A program made the translations under genes and the position numbers. From Mycolicibacterium aubagnense (lineage in GTDB: Bacteria > Actinomycetota > Actinomycetes > Mycobacteriales > Mycobacteriaceae): DNA of 64,000 bases. Under the pieces are notes generated by a model. That model did no database searches. It saw only the letters and a program-made list of their open reading frames with translations, and had not been told where the DNA came from. Every line of letters begins with the position of its first letter. Within the stretch, counting starts at the first letter, position 1. Where the stretch lies: the NCBI RefSeq assembly GCF_010730955.1, contig NZ_AP022577.1, forward strand, positions 744,001 through 808,000, in the 5' to 3' direction. Positions 1 through 8,032 of the stretch are shown one piece after another.

Positions 1-426
1 CAGGTAGTCGTTGACGGAGATGACGTGCACGTGCCGGCCGGCCAGGGCATAACCGGCCGCGGCGATGGCGCCGGCCAGGGTCTTGCCCTCACCGGTGGCC
101 ATCTCGACGACGTCGCCGGCCATCATGCGCAGGGCGCCGAGCAGCTGGACGTCGAATGGCCGCAGGCCCGTGGTGCGCTCGGCGGCCTCGCGGGCGATGG
201 CCAGGAACTGTGGGATGTCGGCGGCATCGGCGAGCGCGGACAGTTCCAGCAGCTTGGCCGCCTTGGTGATCTGCTCGTCGTCCAGCCCGGCGGCCTTCTC
301 GTCGAATTCCGCCGAGGCCCGAACCTGATCCATCGATCGGTTCTGGTTCTTGTCGGTGGAAGCACCGAGCAGCTTCCAGAACTTGCTGCTCAGCCGGCCG
401 GATTTCGCGGTGCTGGTTTTCGCCAC
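1..426 (-). CDS. secA2: Accessory Sec translocase ATPase SecA2 (N-terminal part)
   Basis: The first 142 residues of SecA2, the second SecA ATPase of mycobacteria, which exports a restricted set of proteins, several without a signal peptide. The gene runs off the left edge. Visible features are a start region with [13 protein letters not shown], closely matching mycobacterial SecA2, the [11 protein letters not shown] segment, and the nucleotide-binding motif MATGEGKT. Translation begins at a GTG at 426; no clear ribosome binding site precedes it, but this start matches the shorter, conserved N-terminus of the family. It is divergent from the BacA-like transporter. In M. tuberculosis ilvG lies between these two genes; here it is absent. 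Identification is confident although only the N-terminus is present. Confidence 0.93.
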   Translation of the reverse strand, partial: MAKTSTAKSGRLSSKFWKLLGASTDKNQNRSMDQVRASAEFDEKAAGLDDEQITKAAKLLELSALADAADIPQFLAIAREAAERTTGLRPFDVQLLGALRMMAGDVVEMATGEGKTLAGAIAAAGYALAGRHVHVISVNDYL

Positions 427-561
427 AGGTCAAAGGTACCGGGCCGGTCCGCCGGCGCTCCGTCAACCGTCCACCTACTCGGAGCCCGACGGAACGCCGC
501 TGCTCACCTCAGCGTGCCTGTCGCAGCGCGCGCGTCAATAGAGCACGGGTACCTTGCGGGG

Positions 562-2484
562 ATGGATTTGTTCACCCCGACGCTCGAATGGGGCAGTGAG
601 CTCACGACCTCACTGTGGTGGATCGCCAAGGCCTGGCTGATCGCAGCGGTCTCGACCCTGGTGGTGCTTGTCGCCATCGGCCGGTTCACGGTCTGGGGGC
701 GCCAGTTCTGGCGCATCACCGGCGACTACTTCATCGGCCGCGAGAGCCTGAAGGTGTGGCTGTGGCTGGCGGCGCTGCTGCTGTCGGTGATCACCGGAGT
801 TCGGCTCACCGTGCTTTTCAGCTATCAGAGCAACGATCTCATGACCGGCTTCCAGGTCGTGGCCTCCGGCCTGGCCGGCCATGACCAGACGGTCAAGAAC
901 TCGGGCGAGCACGGCTTCTGGTTGTCGATCGGCATCTTCTCGCTGCTCGCCACGCTGCACGTCTGCCGCATCATGCTCGACCTGTTCATGACGCAGCGAT
1001 TCATCCTCGCCTGGCGCGCCTGGCTCACCGACCGACTCACCGGCGACTGGCTGGAGGGCAAGGCGTACTACCGGTCCCGCTTCATCGACGACACCATCGA
1101 CAACCCGGATCAGCGCATCCAGAGCGACATCGACATCTTCACCGCCGGGGTGGGCCCGCTGCCCAACACGCCGAACAACATGTCGACGTCCACGCTGCTG
1201 TTCGGCGCCATCAACGCCATCGCCTCGATGCTGTCGTTCACCGCGATCCTGTGGCATCTGTCCGGCACGCTGACCATCGCCGGCATCTCGATCCCGAAGG
1301 CGATCTTCTGGATCGGGCTGGGCTACGTCGTGATCGCGTCGATCATCGCCTTCTGGATCGGCCGGCCGATCATCTGGCTGTCGTTCGACAACGAACGCTT
1401 CAACGCCGCCTTCCGGTACGCACTGGTGCGGTTGCGCGATGCCGCCGAAGCCGTCGCGTTCTACCACGGTGAGATCGCCGAGCGGACCGGTCTGCGCCGG
1501 CTGTTCGCGCCGGTGGTGGACAACTACAAGCGGTACGTGAACCGGATGATCGGCTTCAACGGCTGGAACCTCTCGATGAGCCAGATCATCGTGCCGTTGC
1601 CCTACATCCTCCAGTTCCCGCGGTTCCTGGCCGGCGAGATCAAGCTGGGCGACATGAACCAGACCGCGTCGGCCTTCGGCAGCATCCAGGACGGGCTGTC
1701 GTTCTTCCGAAACGCCTACGACCAGTTCGCCGGTTACCGGGCCGCGATCATCCGTCTGTACGGTCTCGTGACGGCGAACGACGCCGCGCGGCACCTGCCC
1801 GAAATCACCATCGAAGACTGCCCCGACCACACCATCACGCTGGAGAACGTCACGGTGAGCACACCGGACGGCCGCGAACTCATCGCCCCGCTGGACCTGT
1901 GCCTCTACCCCGGCGAGGCACTGGTGGTCACGGGTCCGTCCGGCGCCGGCAAGACCACCCTGCTGCGCAGTCTTGCCAAGATGTGGCCCTTCTGCAACGG
2001 CACCATGCGTTCCCCGCAGGACGAGAACGAGACGCTGTTCCTGTCCCAGTTGCCCTATGTGCCACTGGGCGATCTACGCGCGGTGGTGTCCTACCCGGGC
2101 AAGGTCGGTGCGCACACCGACGCCGAATTGCAGGACGTCCTGCGCAAGGTCGCGCTGCCGCATCTGGCCAACCGCCTCGATGAGGTCGACGACTGGGCCA
2201 AGGTGCTCTCCCCCGGCGAGCAGCAGCGTGTCGCCTTCGCCCGGGTACTGCTGACCCGGCCGAAGGCCGTGTTCTTCGACGAGTCCACGTCAGCCCTCGA
2301 TGAGGGCCTGGAAATGATGCTGTACCAACTGGTCCGGACCGAACTGCCGGACACCACCGTGGTCAGCGTCAGCCACCGCAGCACCGTCGAACAACACCAC
2401 CAGCAGGAGCTGGAGCTGTTGGGCGACGGCAACTGGCGGCTCACCCGGATCGACGACGAGGACGCCGCGCCCGCCCGCGTCTAG
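562..2484 (+). CDS. bacA: BacA/SbmA-like ABC transporter (Rv1819c family)
   Basis: A 640-residue inner-membrane ABC protein with fused membrane and ATPase domains, the length of M. tuberculosis Rv1819c, which is known to import vitamin B12 and hydrophilic peptides such as bleomycin. The N-terminal half has about six hydrophobic segments. The ATPase half shows Walker A GPSGAGKT at residues 458-465, signature LSPGEQQR from 549, and Walker B AVFFDE just before STSALDE. The open frame extends far upstream, but that part opposes secA2; the ATG at 562 (MDLFTP) gives the family length. It is convergent with the flavoprotein, with four bases between the two stop codons, as in M. tuberculosis where Rv1819c and Rv1817 also face each other. 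The family assignment is firm; the substrate is inferred from the orthologue. Confidence 0.92.
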   Translation: MDLFTPTLEWGSELTTSLWWIAKAWLIAAVSTLVVLVAIGRFTVWGRQFWRITGDYFIGRESLKVWLWLAALLLSVITGVRLTVLFSYQSNDLMTGFQVVASGLAGHDQTVKNSGEHGFWLSIGIFSLLATLHVCRIMLDLFMTQRFILAWRAWLTDRLTGDWLEGKAYYRSRFIDDTIDNPDQRIQSDIDIFTAGVGPLPNTPNNMSTSTLLFGAINAIASMLSFTAILWHLSGTLTIAGISIPKAIFWIGLGYVVIASIIAFWIGRPIIWLSFDNERFNAAFRYALVRLRDAAEAVAFYHGEIAERTGLRRLFAPVVDNYKRYVNRMIGFNGWNLSMSQIIVPLPYILQFPRFLAGEIKLGDMNQTASAFGSIQDGLSFFRNAYDQFAGYRAAIIRLYGLVTANDAARHLPEITIEDCPDHTITLENVTVSTPDGRELIAPLDLCLYPGEALVVTGPSGAGKTTLLRSLAKMWPFCNGTMRSPQDENETLFLSQLPYVPLGDLRAVVSYPGKVGAHTDAELQDVLRKVALPHLANRLDEVDDWAKVLSPGEQQRVAFARVLLTRPKAVFFDESTSALDEGLEMMLYQLVRTELPDTTVVSVSHRSTVEQHHQQELELLGDGNWRLTRIDDEDAAPARV

Positions 2485-2488
2485 CGGA

Positions 2489-3967
2489 TCACCTTGCCGC
2501 GGCGTGGGTTCCGGCCCGTCGGCCGAAGAACGACCCTTCGCCCAACTGAGTGCCGCTGGCATAGCCCTTGCCGTCCTGTGCGATGTTCGACGCGCACGCG
2601 CCCGCGGCGTACAGACCCGGCACCGCGGTGCCGTCTTCGCGGAGCACTTCACCGTCTATGCTGACCGAGAGGCCGCCCATGGTGAATCCGGAGTAGAGGG
2701 CGCGGCCGAGTGAGAGGTCGAATGCCGCCCACGGTCCATTGTCCTGGGCCGCAACATAATCCGGCTGTTTGTGGAAGTCGGGATCCTCGCCTGCTGCAGC
2801 GTCGGCGTTGTAACGCGCCAGCGTCGCGGCCAGGTTTCCAGCCGGAATGCTCAGTGCCTCTTCCATTTCCGCGATTGTCTCCCAGCCGTCGATGAACCGG
2901 ATCAACGGCATCGCCGGCATCTCGGTGTGTGCCTCGTCCACGATCAGATAGGCCACCTGGTCGGGCTGCTCGAGCACGAAAGCCGAAGTGCGCGAATGGT
3001 AGGAGTCCTCGTTGACGAAGCGCCGGCCGTTCTGGTTGACGATGACGCCCGTGAGCAGAATCTCCGGCGGGTAGGCGGCGGCGGTGATGAACAGCTGGTC
3101 CAGGTTCTTGGCGACGCCACCGGCGGACACGCCGAGCTTGATGCCCAGCCCGTCATCGTTCGGGTTGCCCAGGATGTAGGGCTCAACTTCGCCGTGGTGC
3201 TTGGTCTTTCGTTTCTGGCCGAGCTCCGGCGTGTGTTCTGCGACCATCTCGGGGTTCATCGCGAAACCGCCGGCGGCGATGATCACCGCGCCGGCCTTGA
3301 CCGCGCCCGTCACCCCGAAGTTCTTCCAGCGGACGCCGACCACGGCACCCTGGTCGCCCACGACGAGGTTGGTCGCACCGGTTTCGTAGCGCATCTCGAC
3401 ACCGAGTTCGTCGGCGCGTTTCAGCAGCAGCTTGATGACCATGTCCGCGCCGCCCAGTTCGCCCGGCACCGGCACGGAATGGCCACGGGGTGCGGCCTTG
3501 GCCTGTTCGCAGAACGGCCACACCTTCTCGTTGCCGGTGTAGGACAGGCCCTCGGTGCCCGGCGGCACCACGACCTTGCCCGGGTAGTAGCTGCGCTCGA
3601 ACTGAAAACCCAAGTCCTCCAACCAGTTGAAATGCTCGACGCTGCCATCGCAGTAGGCGCGGATCTTGTCGTGCTCAGGGTGATGGGCGACCGCGACCAG
3701 GTACTTGTACATCTCGTCGGCAGTGTCGTCGTGACCGGTTGCCTGCTGCACCGCGGTGCCGCCACCGAGGTAGAAGTGACCGCCGGCCATGGACGTGGTG
3801 CCGCCCGCGGCGGCCGCCTTCTCGAGCACCAGCACCTTGGCGCCGGCGGCGGCAGCACTCACCGCGGCGCAGCCGCCGGCGATACCGAAGCCGATCACCA
3901 CCACGTCGGCCTCGTCGGACCATTCGGTGACGTCGACGGCGTTGACGGTCTCGGGCACTGTTTGCAT
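2489..3967 (-). CDS. FAD-dependent dehydrogenase of the fumarate reductase / 3-ketosteroid dehydrogenase type (Rv1817-like)
   Basis: A 492-residue FAD flavoprotein. Its N-terminal dinucleotide fold has GFGIAGG at residues 26-32 and a VLEKA acidic strand end, followed by GGTTSMAGG. The C-terminus has GLYAAGACASN and YASGTQLGEG, the FAD-domain return typical of the fumarate reductase/KstD superfamily. I chose ATG 3967 because AGGAGAG lies 4-5 bases upstream; an upstream start at 4054 would add 29 residues. A KstR-type operator lies about 110 bases upstream, suggesting induction during steroid growth and a substrate in steroid or related lipid catabolism. It matches Rv1817 by position and character. 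The oxidised substrate cannot be read from the sequence. Confidence 0.85.
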   Translation of the reverse strand: MQTVPETVNAVDVTEWSDEADVVVIGFGIAGGCAAVSAAAAGAKVLVLEKAAAAGGTTSMAGGHFYLGGGTAVQQATGHDDTADEMYKYLVAVAHHPEHDKIRAYCDGSVEHFNWLEDLGFQFERSYYPGKVVVPPGTEGLSYTGNEKVWPFCEQAKAAPRGHSVPVPGELGGADMVIKLLLKRADELGVEMRYETGATNLVVGDQGAVVGVRWKNFGVTGAVKAGAVIIAAGGFAMNPEMVAEHTPELGQKRKTKHHGEVEPYILGNPNDDGLGIKLGVSAGGVAKNLDQLFITAAAYPPEILLTGVIVNQNGRRFVNEDSYHSRTSAFVLEQPDQVAYLIVDEAHTEMPAMPLIRFIDGWETIAEMEEALSIPAGNLAATLARYNADAAAGEDPDFHKQPDYVAAQDNGPWAAFDLSLGRALYSGFTMGGLSVSIDGEVLREDGTAVPGLYAAGACASNIAQDGKGYASGTQLGEGSFFGRRAGTHAAAR

Positions 3968-4076
3968 CGTCTCTCCTGGGCCGGTCTCGGTGGGCGTCCA
4001 GGACGGTCGGACAAGCAACCTGGACACGTGTCTGATCAGTGATCGACTAGACAATAACGTCGGATGAGGACCATGG

Positions 4077-4092
4077 CTAGAACGTGTTCTAG
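4077..4092. promoter_or_regulatory. KstR-type operator
   Basis: A perfect 7-2-7 palindrome, CTAGAACGTGTTCTAG. Its core fits TnnAACnnGTTnnA, the published mycobacterial KstR consensus for repression of cholesterol-catabolism genes. It sits about 110 bases upstream of the flavoprotein start and 20 bases from the stop of the TetR gene, so it most likely controls the flavoprotein. Confidence 0.7.
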
Positions 4093-4111
4093 TTTTGGCC
4101 GACCGGGTCTG

Positions 4112-4798
4112 TCACGACACCTCGGCCAGCATGGCGACCAGCACGTCGAGCTGCAGTTCGAACACCGCAGCCGGATCACTGAGCGTGTCGGGACCGTACT
4201 GCCCGAACACCTCGAGGCTGACCGCCCCGACCAATCCGGTCCACAGCACGATGCACTTGGCCACCGCCGCGTCGTCGCCAGAGAATCCGAACTCGTCGCG
4301 CAGACGTGCAAAATCAGCCGACAACGGCTGCGACACCGACACTTCGGCCGATCGCACAGCACCGGCGACGATCCCCGCCTCGACAGCGCCGAACAAAGTT
4401 CCGATCACCCGAGTTCCCGGACCGACCGTCCGTTCCGCCGGGGCGCGATACCCGGGCACAGGGCTGCCGTACAACAGCGCCCAGCAGGCCGGCTGCGCCA
4501 CCGCCCACGCGCGCATCGCGCGCCCCGTCGCCTTGACTTGATCACGCCAGCCGACGCCGGACGCGGCCACTGCGGCGTCGACGGCGTCGGCCAACTCGGT
4601 GTAAGCGTCGACCAGCAGCAGCGTGAGCAGTTCATCCCGGCTGGAGACGTACCGGTAAACCGCCGAAGACACCATGCCGAGATCACGGGCGATGGCCCGC
4701 AGGGACAACCCCGCGGCGCCATCGGTCTCCAGGTGCCGACGGCCGAGTTCGATGATCCGACTTTCGATCCGATCCCGCGAGTCCTGACGTTTGCCCAC
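4112..4798 (-). CDS. TetR-family transcriptional regulator (Rv1816-like)
   Basis: A 228-residue TetR repressor. The N-terminus holds the helix-turn-helix (LSLRAIARDLGM then SAVYRYVSSRDELL); the rest is a helical ligand-binding domain with the segment LLYGSPVPGY. It resembles M. tuberculosis Rv1816 in sequence and position. I prefer the GTG at 4798 (VGKRQD), which matches the conserved N-terminus; an ATG at 4828 would add ten residues but overlaps one of the two operators. It is divergent from the nitroreductase gene, and two matching palindromes lie between them, so it probably represses both itself and that gene. The ligand is unknown. Confidence 0.88.
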   Translation of the reverse strand: MGKRQDSRDRIESRIIELGRRHLETDGAAGLSLRAIARDLGMVSSAVYRYVSSRDELLTLLLVDAYTELADAVDAAVAASGVGWRDQVKATGRAMRAWAVAQPACWALLYGSPVPGYRAPAERTVGPGTRVIGTLFGAVEAGIVAGAVRSAEVSVSQPLSADFARLRDEFGFSGDDAAVAKCIVLWTGLVGAVSLEVFGQYGPDTLSDPAAVFELQLDVLVAMLAEVS

Positions 4799-4820
4799 GT
4801 GAGCCAGTCTGACACAAAGC

Positions 4821-4835
4821 GAGATCACTGCTCTT
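4821..4835. promoter_or_regulatory. Imperfect operator copy (probable TetR site 1)
   Basis: GAGATCA-C-TGCTCTT, the same 7-1-7 layout as the perfect palindrome 47 bases away, with two changed positions. It lies just upstream of the TetR gene and is suited to autoregulation. Confidence 0.5.
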
Positions 4836-4867
4836 GATTTCCAGGCCTGTGCGTGCCATCGTAATTA

Positions 4868-4882
4868 GAGAGCAATGCTCTC
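4868..4882. promoter_or_regulatory. Perfect palindromic operator (probable TetR site 2)
   Basis: GAGAGCA-A-TGCTCTC, a perfect 7-base inverted repeat with one central base, 28 bases before the nitroreductase start codon. With the imperfect copy at 4821-4835 it forms a pair in the divergent TetR/nitroreductase gap, about 47 bases centre to centre. Confidence 0.65.
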
Positions 4883-4910
4883 GTTTTAAGATGTCGCAGA
4901 AAGGACCACC

Positions 4911-5351
4911 ATGACCACTCGCTACGACCAACCCCGAGCCGTCGCCCGCGCGGGGAACGAAGTCATCCGCCGGCTGGCCGAGGCCGGCGTCAGCGTCGCC
5001 GGGACCAGCGCCCTGCGGGTACGTGGCCGGCGCACCGGCAAACTCCGCGGAGTCGTCGTGAACGTGCTCACCGTCGACGGCCGGCGGTACCTCATCTCAC
5101 CGCGTGGCAACACCGAATGGGTCCGCAACGCGCGAGCCGCGGGTGTCGTTCAGCTCGGACCGAGCTGGCGCAGCCGCGACTACCCCCTTGTCGAGGTGCC
5201 CGACGAAGCGAAACCCGCACTGCTGCAGGAGTATCTGCGGCGGTGGTACTGGGAGGTCAAGGGCCACGTCGGGGGGCTGACGCCGCAGTCCACCGAAGGC
5301 GAGTTGCAGCGCGTCGCCCCCACCATTCCAGTGTTCGAACTACAGGCCTGA
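4911..5351 (+). CDS. Deazaflavin (F420)-dependent nitroreductase-family protein
   Basis: A 146-residue protein of the split-barrel F420-dependent oxidoreductase family (Ddn-like). Family features are the RGRRTGKLRGVVVNVL strand pair, the GRRYLISPRG turn and NTEWVRNARAAG, where the cofactor binds in relatives. AAAGGA precedes the ATG at 4911. The divergent TetR gene and the palindrome 28 bases upstream point to repression by that regulator, probably with induction by a compound this enzyme reduces. Substrate not predictable. Confidence 0.85.
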   Translation: MTTRYDQPRAVARAGNEVIRRLAEAGVSVAGTSALRVRGRRTGKLRGVVVNVLTVDGRRYLISPRGNTEWVRNARAAGVVQLGPSWRSRDYPLVEVPDEAKPALLQEYLRRWYWEVKGHVGGLTPQSTEGELQRVAPTIPVFELQA

Positions 5352-5354
5352 CCG

Positions 5355-6035
5355 CTACCCGCCGGCGGCCTGCTGCACGACGGCGTCATTGGTCTGCTGA
5401 TCGGTCGCGCTCCACGAGACGGCCGCGGGGAAACGCCCCCACGTGCTGTTGAAGACGCCCACCAGGACCGCCCGGTTGTCGGGGGTGATGGTGTAGACCG
5501 GGCCGCCGGAGTCGCCCTTCTGGCTGACGATGCCGCCCGCCATGGTGAACCAGCCGTTGTTCACCGCGTCGACGGTGCCGCATGTCTCGCCGGTGACGAC
5601 GCCGAAATGACAGACCGGTTCGCCCCGCTGCGGATTCACCGCGGGATCGGTGACCAGTACCCGGCCTCCCGGCAGGATGTTGTTGACCGTCACATCACCG
5701 GCGATGGTGATGGACTCCCAATCGGAGATCTGGTGGTCGGTCGCGATGGTGGCGCCGTCGGGCGTGTTGTCCCGGAACGTGATCATGGTGCCGATGAAGC
5801 GGCCGTCCTTGTCGGTCACCGGACCGTTGCCCCGGCAGTGACCTGCGGTGTAGCCCGTCCGCGCGGCCGGGTCCACATAGCCCAGCGTGCAGCGCGTGGT
5901 GCCCTGGTGAATCTCCATACCCGGGTACACCAGCACCCCGGGATCGGCTGATGCGACCGGCACCGGACCACCCACAGCGAACAACGGCGCCGCGACCGCA
6001 GCTATCGCCGCGGCACGCAAACCCCCCACAAACAT
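5355..6035 (-). CDS. Secreted trypsin-like serine protease (Rv1815-like)
   Basis: A 226-residue exported protein. Residues 1-30 form a signal peptide ending at ASA-DPG. The mature part has the chymotrypsin-fold hallmarks: TAGHC, with the catalytic histidine, and KGDSGGP, with the catalytic serine. The aspartate could lie near DHQISDWES. Four cysteines (TTRCTLG, GHC, PVCHFG, ETCGT) could form two disulfides. GGGAGAAGG lies just upstream of the ATG. The gene corresponds to Rv1815, continuing the synteny with Rv1816-1819c. It probably acts outside the cell or in the envelope; the target is unknown. Confidence 0.82.
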   Translation of the reverse strand: MFVGGLRAAAIAAVAAPLFAVGGPVPVASADPGVLVYPGMEIHQGTTRCTLGYVDPAARTGYTAGHCRGNGPVTDKDGRFIGTMITFRDNTPDGATIATDHQISDWESITIAGDVTVNNILPGGRVLVTDPAVNPQRGEPVCHFGVVTGETCGTVDAVNNGWFTMAGGIVSQKGDSGGPVYTITPDNRAVLVGVFNSTWGRFPAAVSWSATDQQTNDAVVQQAAGG

Positions 6036-6168
6036 GACCTTCTCCCATCACCTCGGGACGGACGTCGCGCCAGCCTACCCCGCAAACCCGAATGCGGGAC
6101 GGGAAAGCCTCCCAGGTCACGAGGGGGGCCGGCCGCTCGCCAGCAAACGAATCGTCCCGTGAAATGCA

Positions 6169-6202
6169 CTGGCGGCCCGGATCTTTCGACCCGGGCCGCC
6201 AG
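6169..6202 (-). terminator. Hairpin after the lectin gene
   Basis: A 12-base perfect stem (CTGGCGGCCCGG with its complement) and a 10-base loop, 13 bases past the lectin stop. There is no T tract, as is common in mycobacteria. Confidence 0.6.
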
Positions 6203-6214
6203 GCTCCGTCCACG

Positions 6215-6835
6215 TCAGGGAATGGTCAGCAACTGACCGGGCTGGATCAGGTCCGGGTTGTCGATTCCGCTGGCACCGGCAATCTCCGGGTAGCGGTTGC
6301 CATCGCCGTAGAACTGCTCGGCGATGGCCCACAGGGTGTCGCCCGACTGCACCGTGTAGGTGCGCGCCGCGGGAACTTCGGGCTCCGGGGCAGGCTCGGG
6401 GTCGGCGGCGACCTCGACGGCCGCCGGCTCGGCAGCCACCTCGGCGAACTCGGGCTCGGCGGCCGGCTCCGGCGCAGCCTCGACCGGCGAGGCGGGCACC
6501 TCGTCGGTGTGGGTCTCCGACGACCACTTGGCATCGTCGCCGCTGTAGAGCACCAGGTTGCGGTCGTCCTGCAGCACGAGGCGGACATTGTCGGTGCCGG
6601 CGGTCTGGCTGGCCCACACTGGCTTGTCCGGCGTGTACAGCACGAAGTTGCCGTCGTCCTGGACCTCGGCGCGCTGGACGTCCTGCCCGTCGGTGGCGGT
6701 GGCCCACACGGACTGCTCCCCTGCGTACAACACCAGGTTGCCGTCCTCCTGCAGGACCAGTCGGTACGCACCGTTGTTCGACGTCAGCGACTGGCCGACC
6801 TCGAGCTTCTCGCCCTTCTGAAGTGTGTCACCCAT
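6215..6835 (-). CDS. Bulb-type mannose-binding lectin with C-terminal LysM domain
   Basis: A 206-residue two-domain protein. Residues 1-110 hold three copies of the bulb-lectin mannose pocket motif QxDxNxVxY (QEDGNLVLY, QDDGNFVLY, QDDRNLVLY). A Pro/Ala/Glu-rich linker follows, then a LysM domain from about residue 157 (TYTVQSGDTLWAIAEQFYG to the GQLLTIP end), which binds N-acetylglucosamine polymers such as peptidoglycan. No signal peptide is visible. AAAGGAG lies about 12 bases before the ATG. A bulb lectin with LysM is known from M. smegmatis, where the lectin part was shown to bind mannose. It likely bridges peptidoglycan and mannosylated envelope molecules; how it reaches them is unclear. 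Confidence 0.88.
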   Translation of the reverse strand: MGDTLQKGEKLEVGQSLTSNNGAYRLVLQEDGNLVLYAGEQSVWATATDGQDVQRAEVQDDGNFVLYTPDKPVWASQTAGTDNVRLVLQDDRNLVLYSGDDAKWSSETHTDEVPASPVEAAPEPAAEPEFAEVAAEPAAVEVAADPEPAPEPEVPAARTYTVQSGDTLWAIAEQFYGDGNRYPEIAGASGIDNPDLIQPGQLLTIP

Positions 6836-6977
6836 GAAAGCCCAGCTCCTTTGGTTCGCGGTTCACCCTGTCGCCCTCCGACAGTACCGACGGTTCCGGC
6901 GAACGCCAGCGTTTGCACTCGCCGCAATCAAAACAGTTGGCGAACAATGAGTTATCGCGAAGAAATCACCGCGTTCC

Positions 6978-6989
6978 GTCAACGTTGAC
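6978..6989. promoter_or_regulatory. 12-base palindrome upstream of the lectin gene
   Basis: GTCAACGTTGAC is a perfect palindrome about 140 bases upstream of the lectin start and just past the end of the sterol desaturase gene. It might be an operator, but there is only one copy and no known regulator match. Confidence 0.25.
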
Positions 6990-6996
6990 ACCCTCG

Positions 6997-7902
6997 TCAG
7001 CGAACCGGCGCGGACTCCGAGTCGGCCGGCTGCCACCCCGGCGGGCCGAATACGTAACCCATTCGATCACCAAACCCCTTGGCTCGACGCACATCCCGCG
7101 CCATCGAGGCATACTCGTGCGTCTGCAGCTTCCAGATATCATACGTTCCAACAGGTTTGGTCAATCCGTAATTCGGCCGCGCGGCCTCAGGCGTGAAGCT
7201 ACCGAACATGCGATCCCAGATGATGAGGATCCCGCCATAGTTCTTGTCGAGGTACTGCTGGTCCCGGCCGTGGTGCACCCGATGATGCGACGGTGTGTTG
7301 AAGAAGTACTCGATTGGCCGCCAGAGCTTTCCGACCCGTTCGGTGTGAATCCAGTACTGGTACACCAGATTCAGCGAGAAACTGGCGAACACGATCCACG
7401 GCGGCACACCGAGCGCCGGCAGTACCGCCTTCATCAGCAGGTCGCCGGACGGGTTCCACTTCTGCCGCAACGCGGTGGACAGGTTGAAGTACTCGCTGGA
7501 GTGGTGGGCCTGGTGCGTGGCCCAGAACAGCCGCACCCGGTGCGCCATGCGGTGATAGCTGTAATAAATCAGGTCGACGCCGAGGATCGCGATCACCCAC
7601 GTGTACCAGGCGTCGCCGGGCAGGTGCCACGGCGCGACATACACGTAGAGGGCCGCGTAGCCGACCAGCGCAAGGAAATTGAGCACACCGCTGGTGAACA
7701 GCGACACCGCGCCCATCCAGATACTGGTCCAAGCGTCGGCCCGCAGGTAGCCGCCCGAGGGCGGCCGCTGCTGTTCGTCGTACGCCAGCTTGCGGGCCGC
7801 GCCCCACTCCAGCAGCAGCGCCACCACGAAGAACGGGATGGCGTATGACACCGGGTCGTGCAACATGGTCGGCAGCACACCGGACAACAGGTCGGAACTC
7901 AC
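6997..7902 (-). CDS. erg3: Sterol desaturase / fatty acid hydroxylase family membrane enzyme (Rv1814-like)
   Basis: A 301-residue membrane diiron enzyme. It has four or five hydrophobic segments and the histidine clusters of the superfamily: YHRMAH (HxxxH), HQAHH and HRVHH, plus further histidines toward the C-terminus. These bind two irons that activate oxygen for desaturation or hydroxylation. The start is a GTG at 7902 with GGAGGT eight bases upstream. M. tuberculosis Rv1814, annotated erg3, has the same length and neighbourhood. Mycobacteria do not make ergosterol, so the native substrate is more likely another lipid. Confidence 0.85.
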   Translation of the reverse strand: MSSDLLSGVLPTMLHDPVSYAIPFFVVALLLEWGAARKLAYDEQQRPPSGGYLRADAWTSIWMGAVSLFTSGVLNFLALVGYAALYVYVAPWHLPGDAWYTWVIAILGVDLIYYSYHRMAHRVRLFWATHQAHHSSEYFNLSTALRQKWNPSGDLLMKAVLPALGVPPWIVFASFSLNLVYQYWIHTERVGKLWRPIEYFFNTPSHHRVHHGRDQQYLDKNYGGILIIWDRMFGSFTPEAARPNYGLTKPVGTYDIWKLQTHEYASMARDVRRAKGFGDRMGYVFGPPGWQPADSESAPVR

Positions 7903-8032
7903 GTCGACACCTCCGCGCGCAGCGTAACTTCTCGCGTGCCGTCCGCCGCCCGGAAATGTGAGGGCAATTCACTGTTCGAAACAGCCCGCGCTCACCTCCC
8001 ATGGTGCGCCGAATCGCGGCAAGATGGCGCCC

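Noticed and set aside
25..561. N-terminal extension of the BacA-like transporter frame
   Set aside because: It runs antisense to secA2 and would add 179 residues absent from the 639-residue family; the ATG at 562 gives the expected length.
610..1830. 406-residue frame on the minus strand inside the BacA-like gene
   Set aside because: Its Arg/Asp/His/Gln-rich composition is typical of an antisense shadow in GC-rich DNA; the plus-strand gene has clear motifs.
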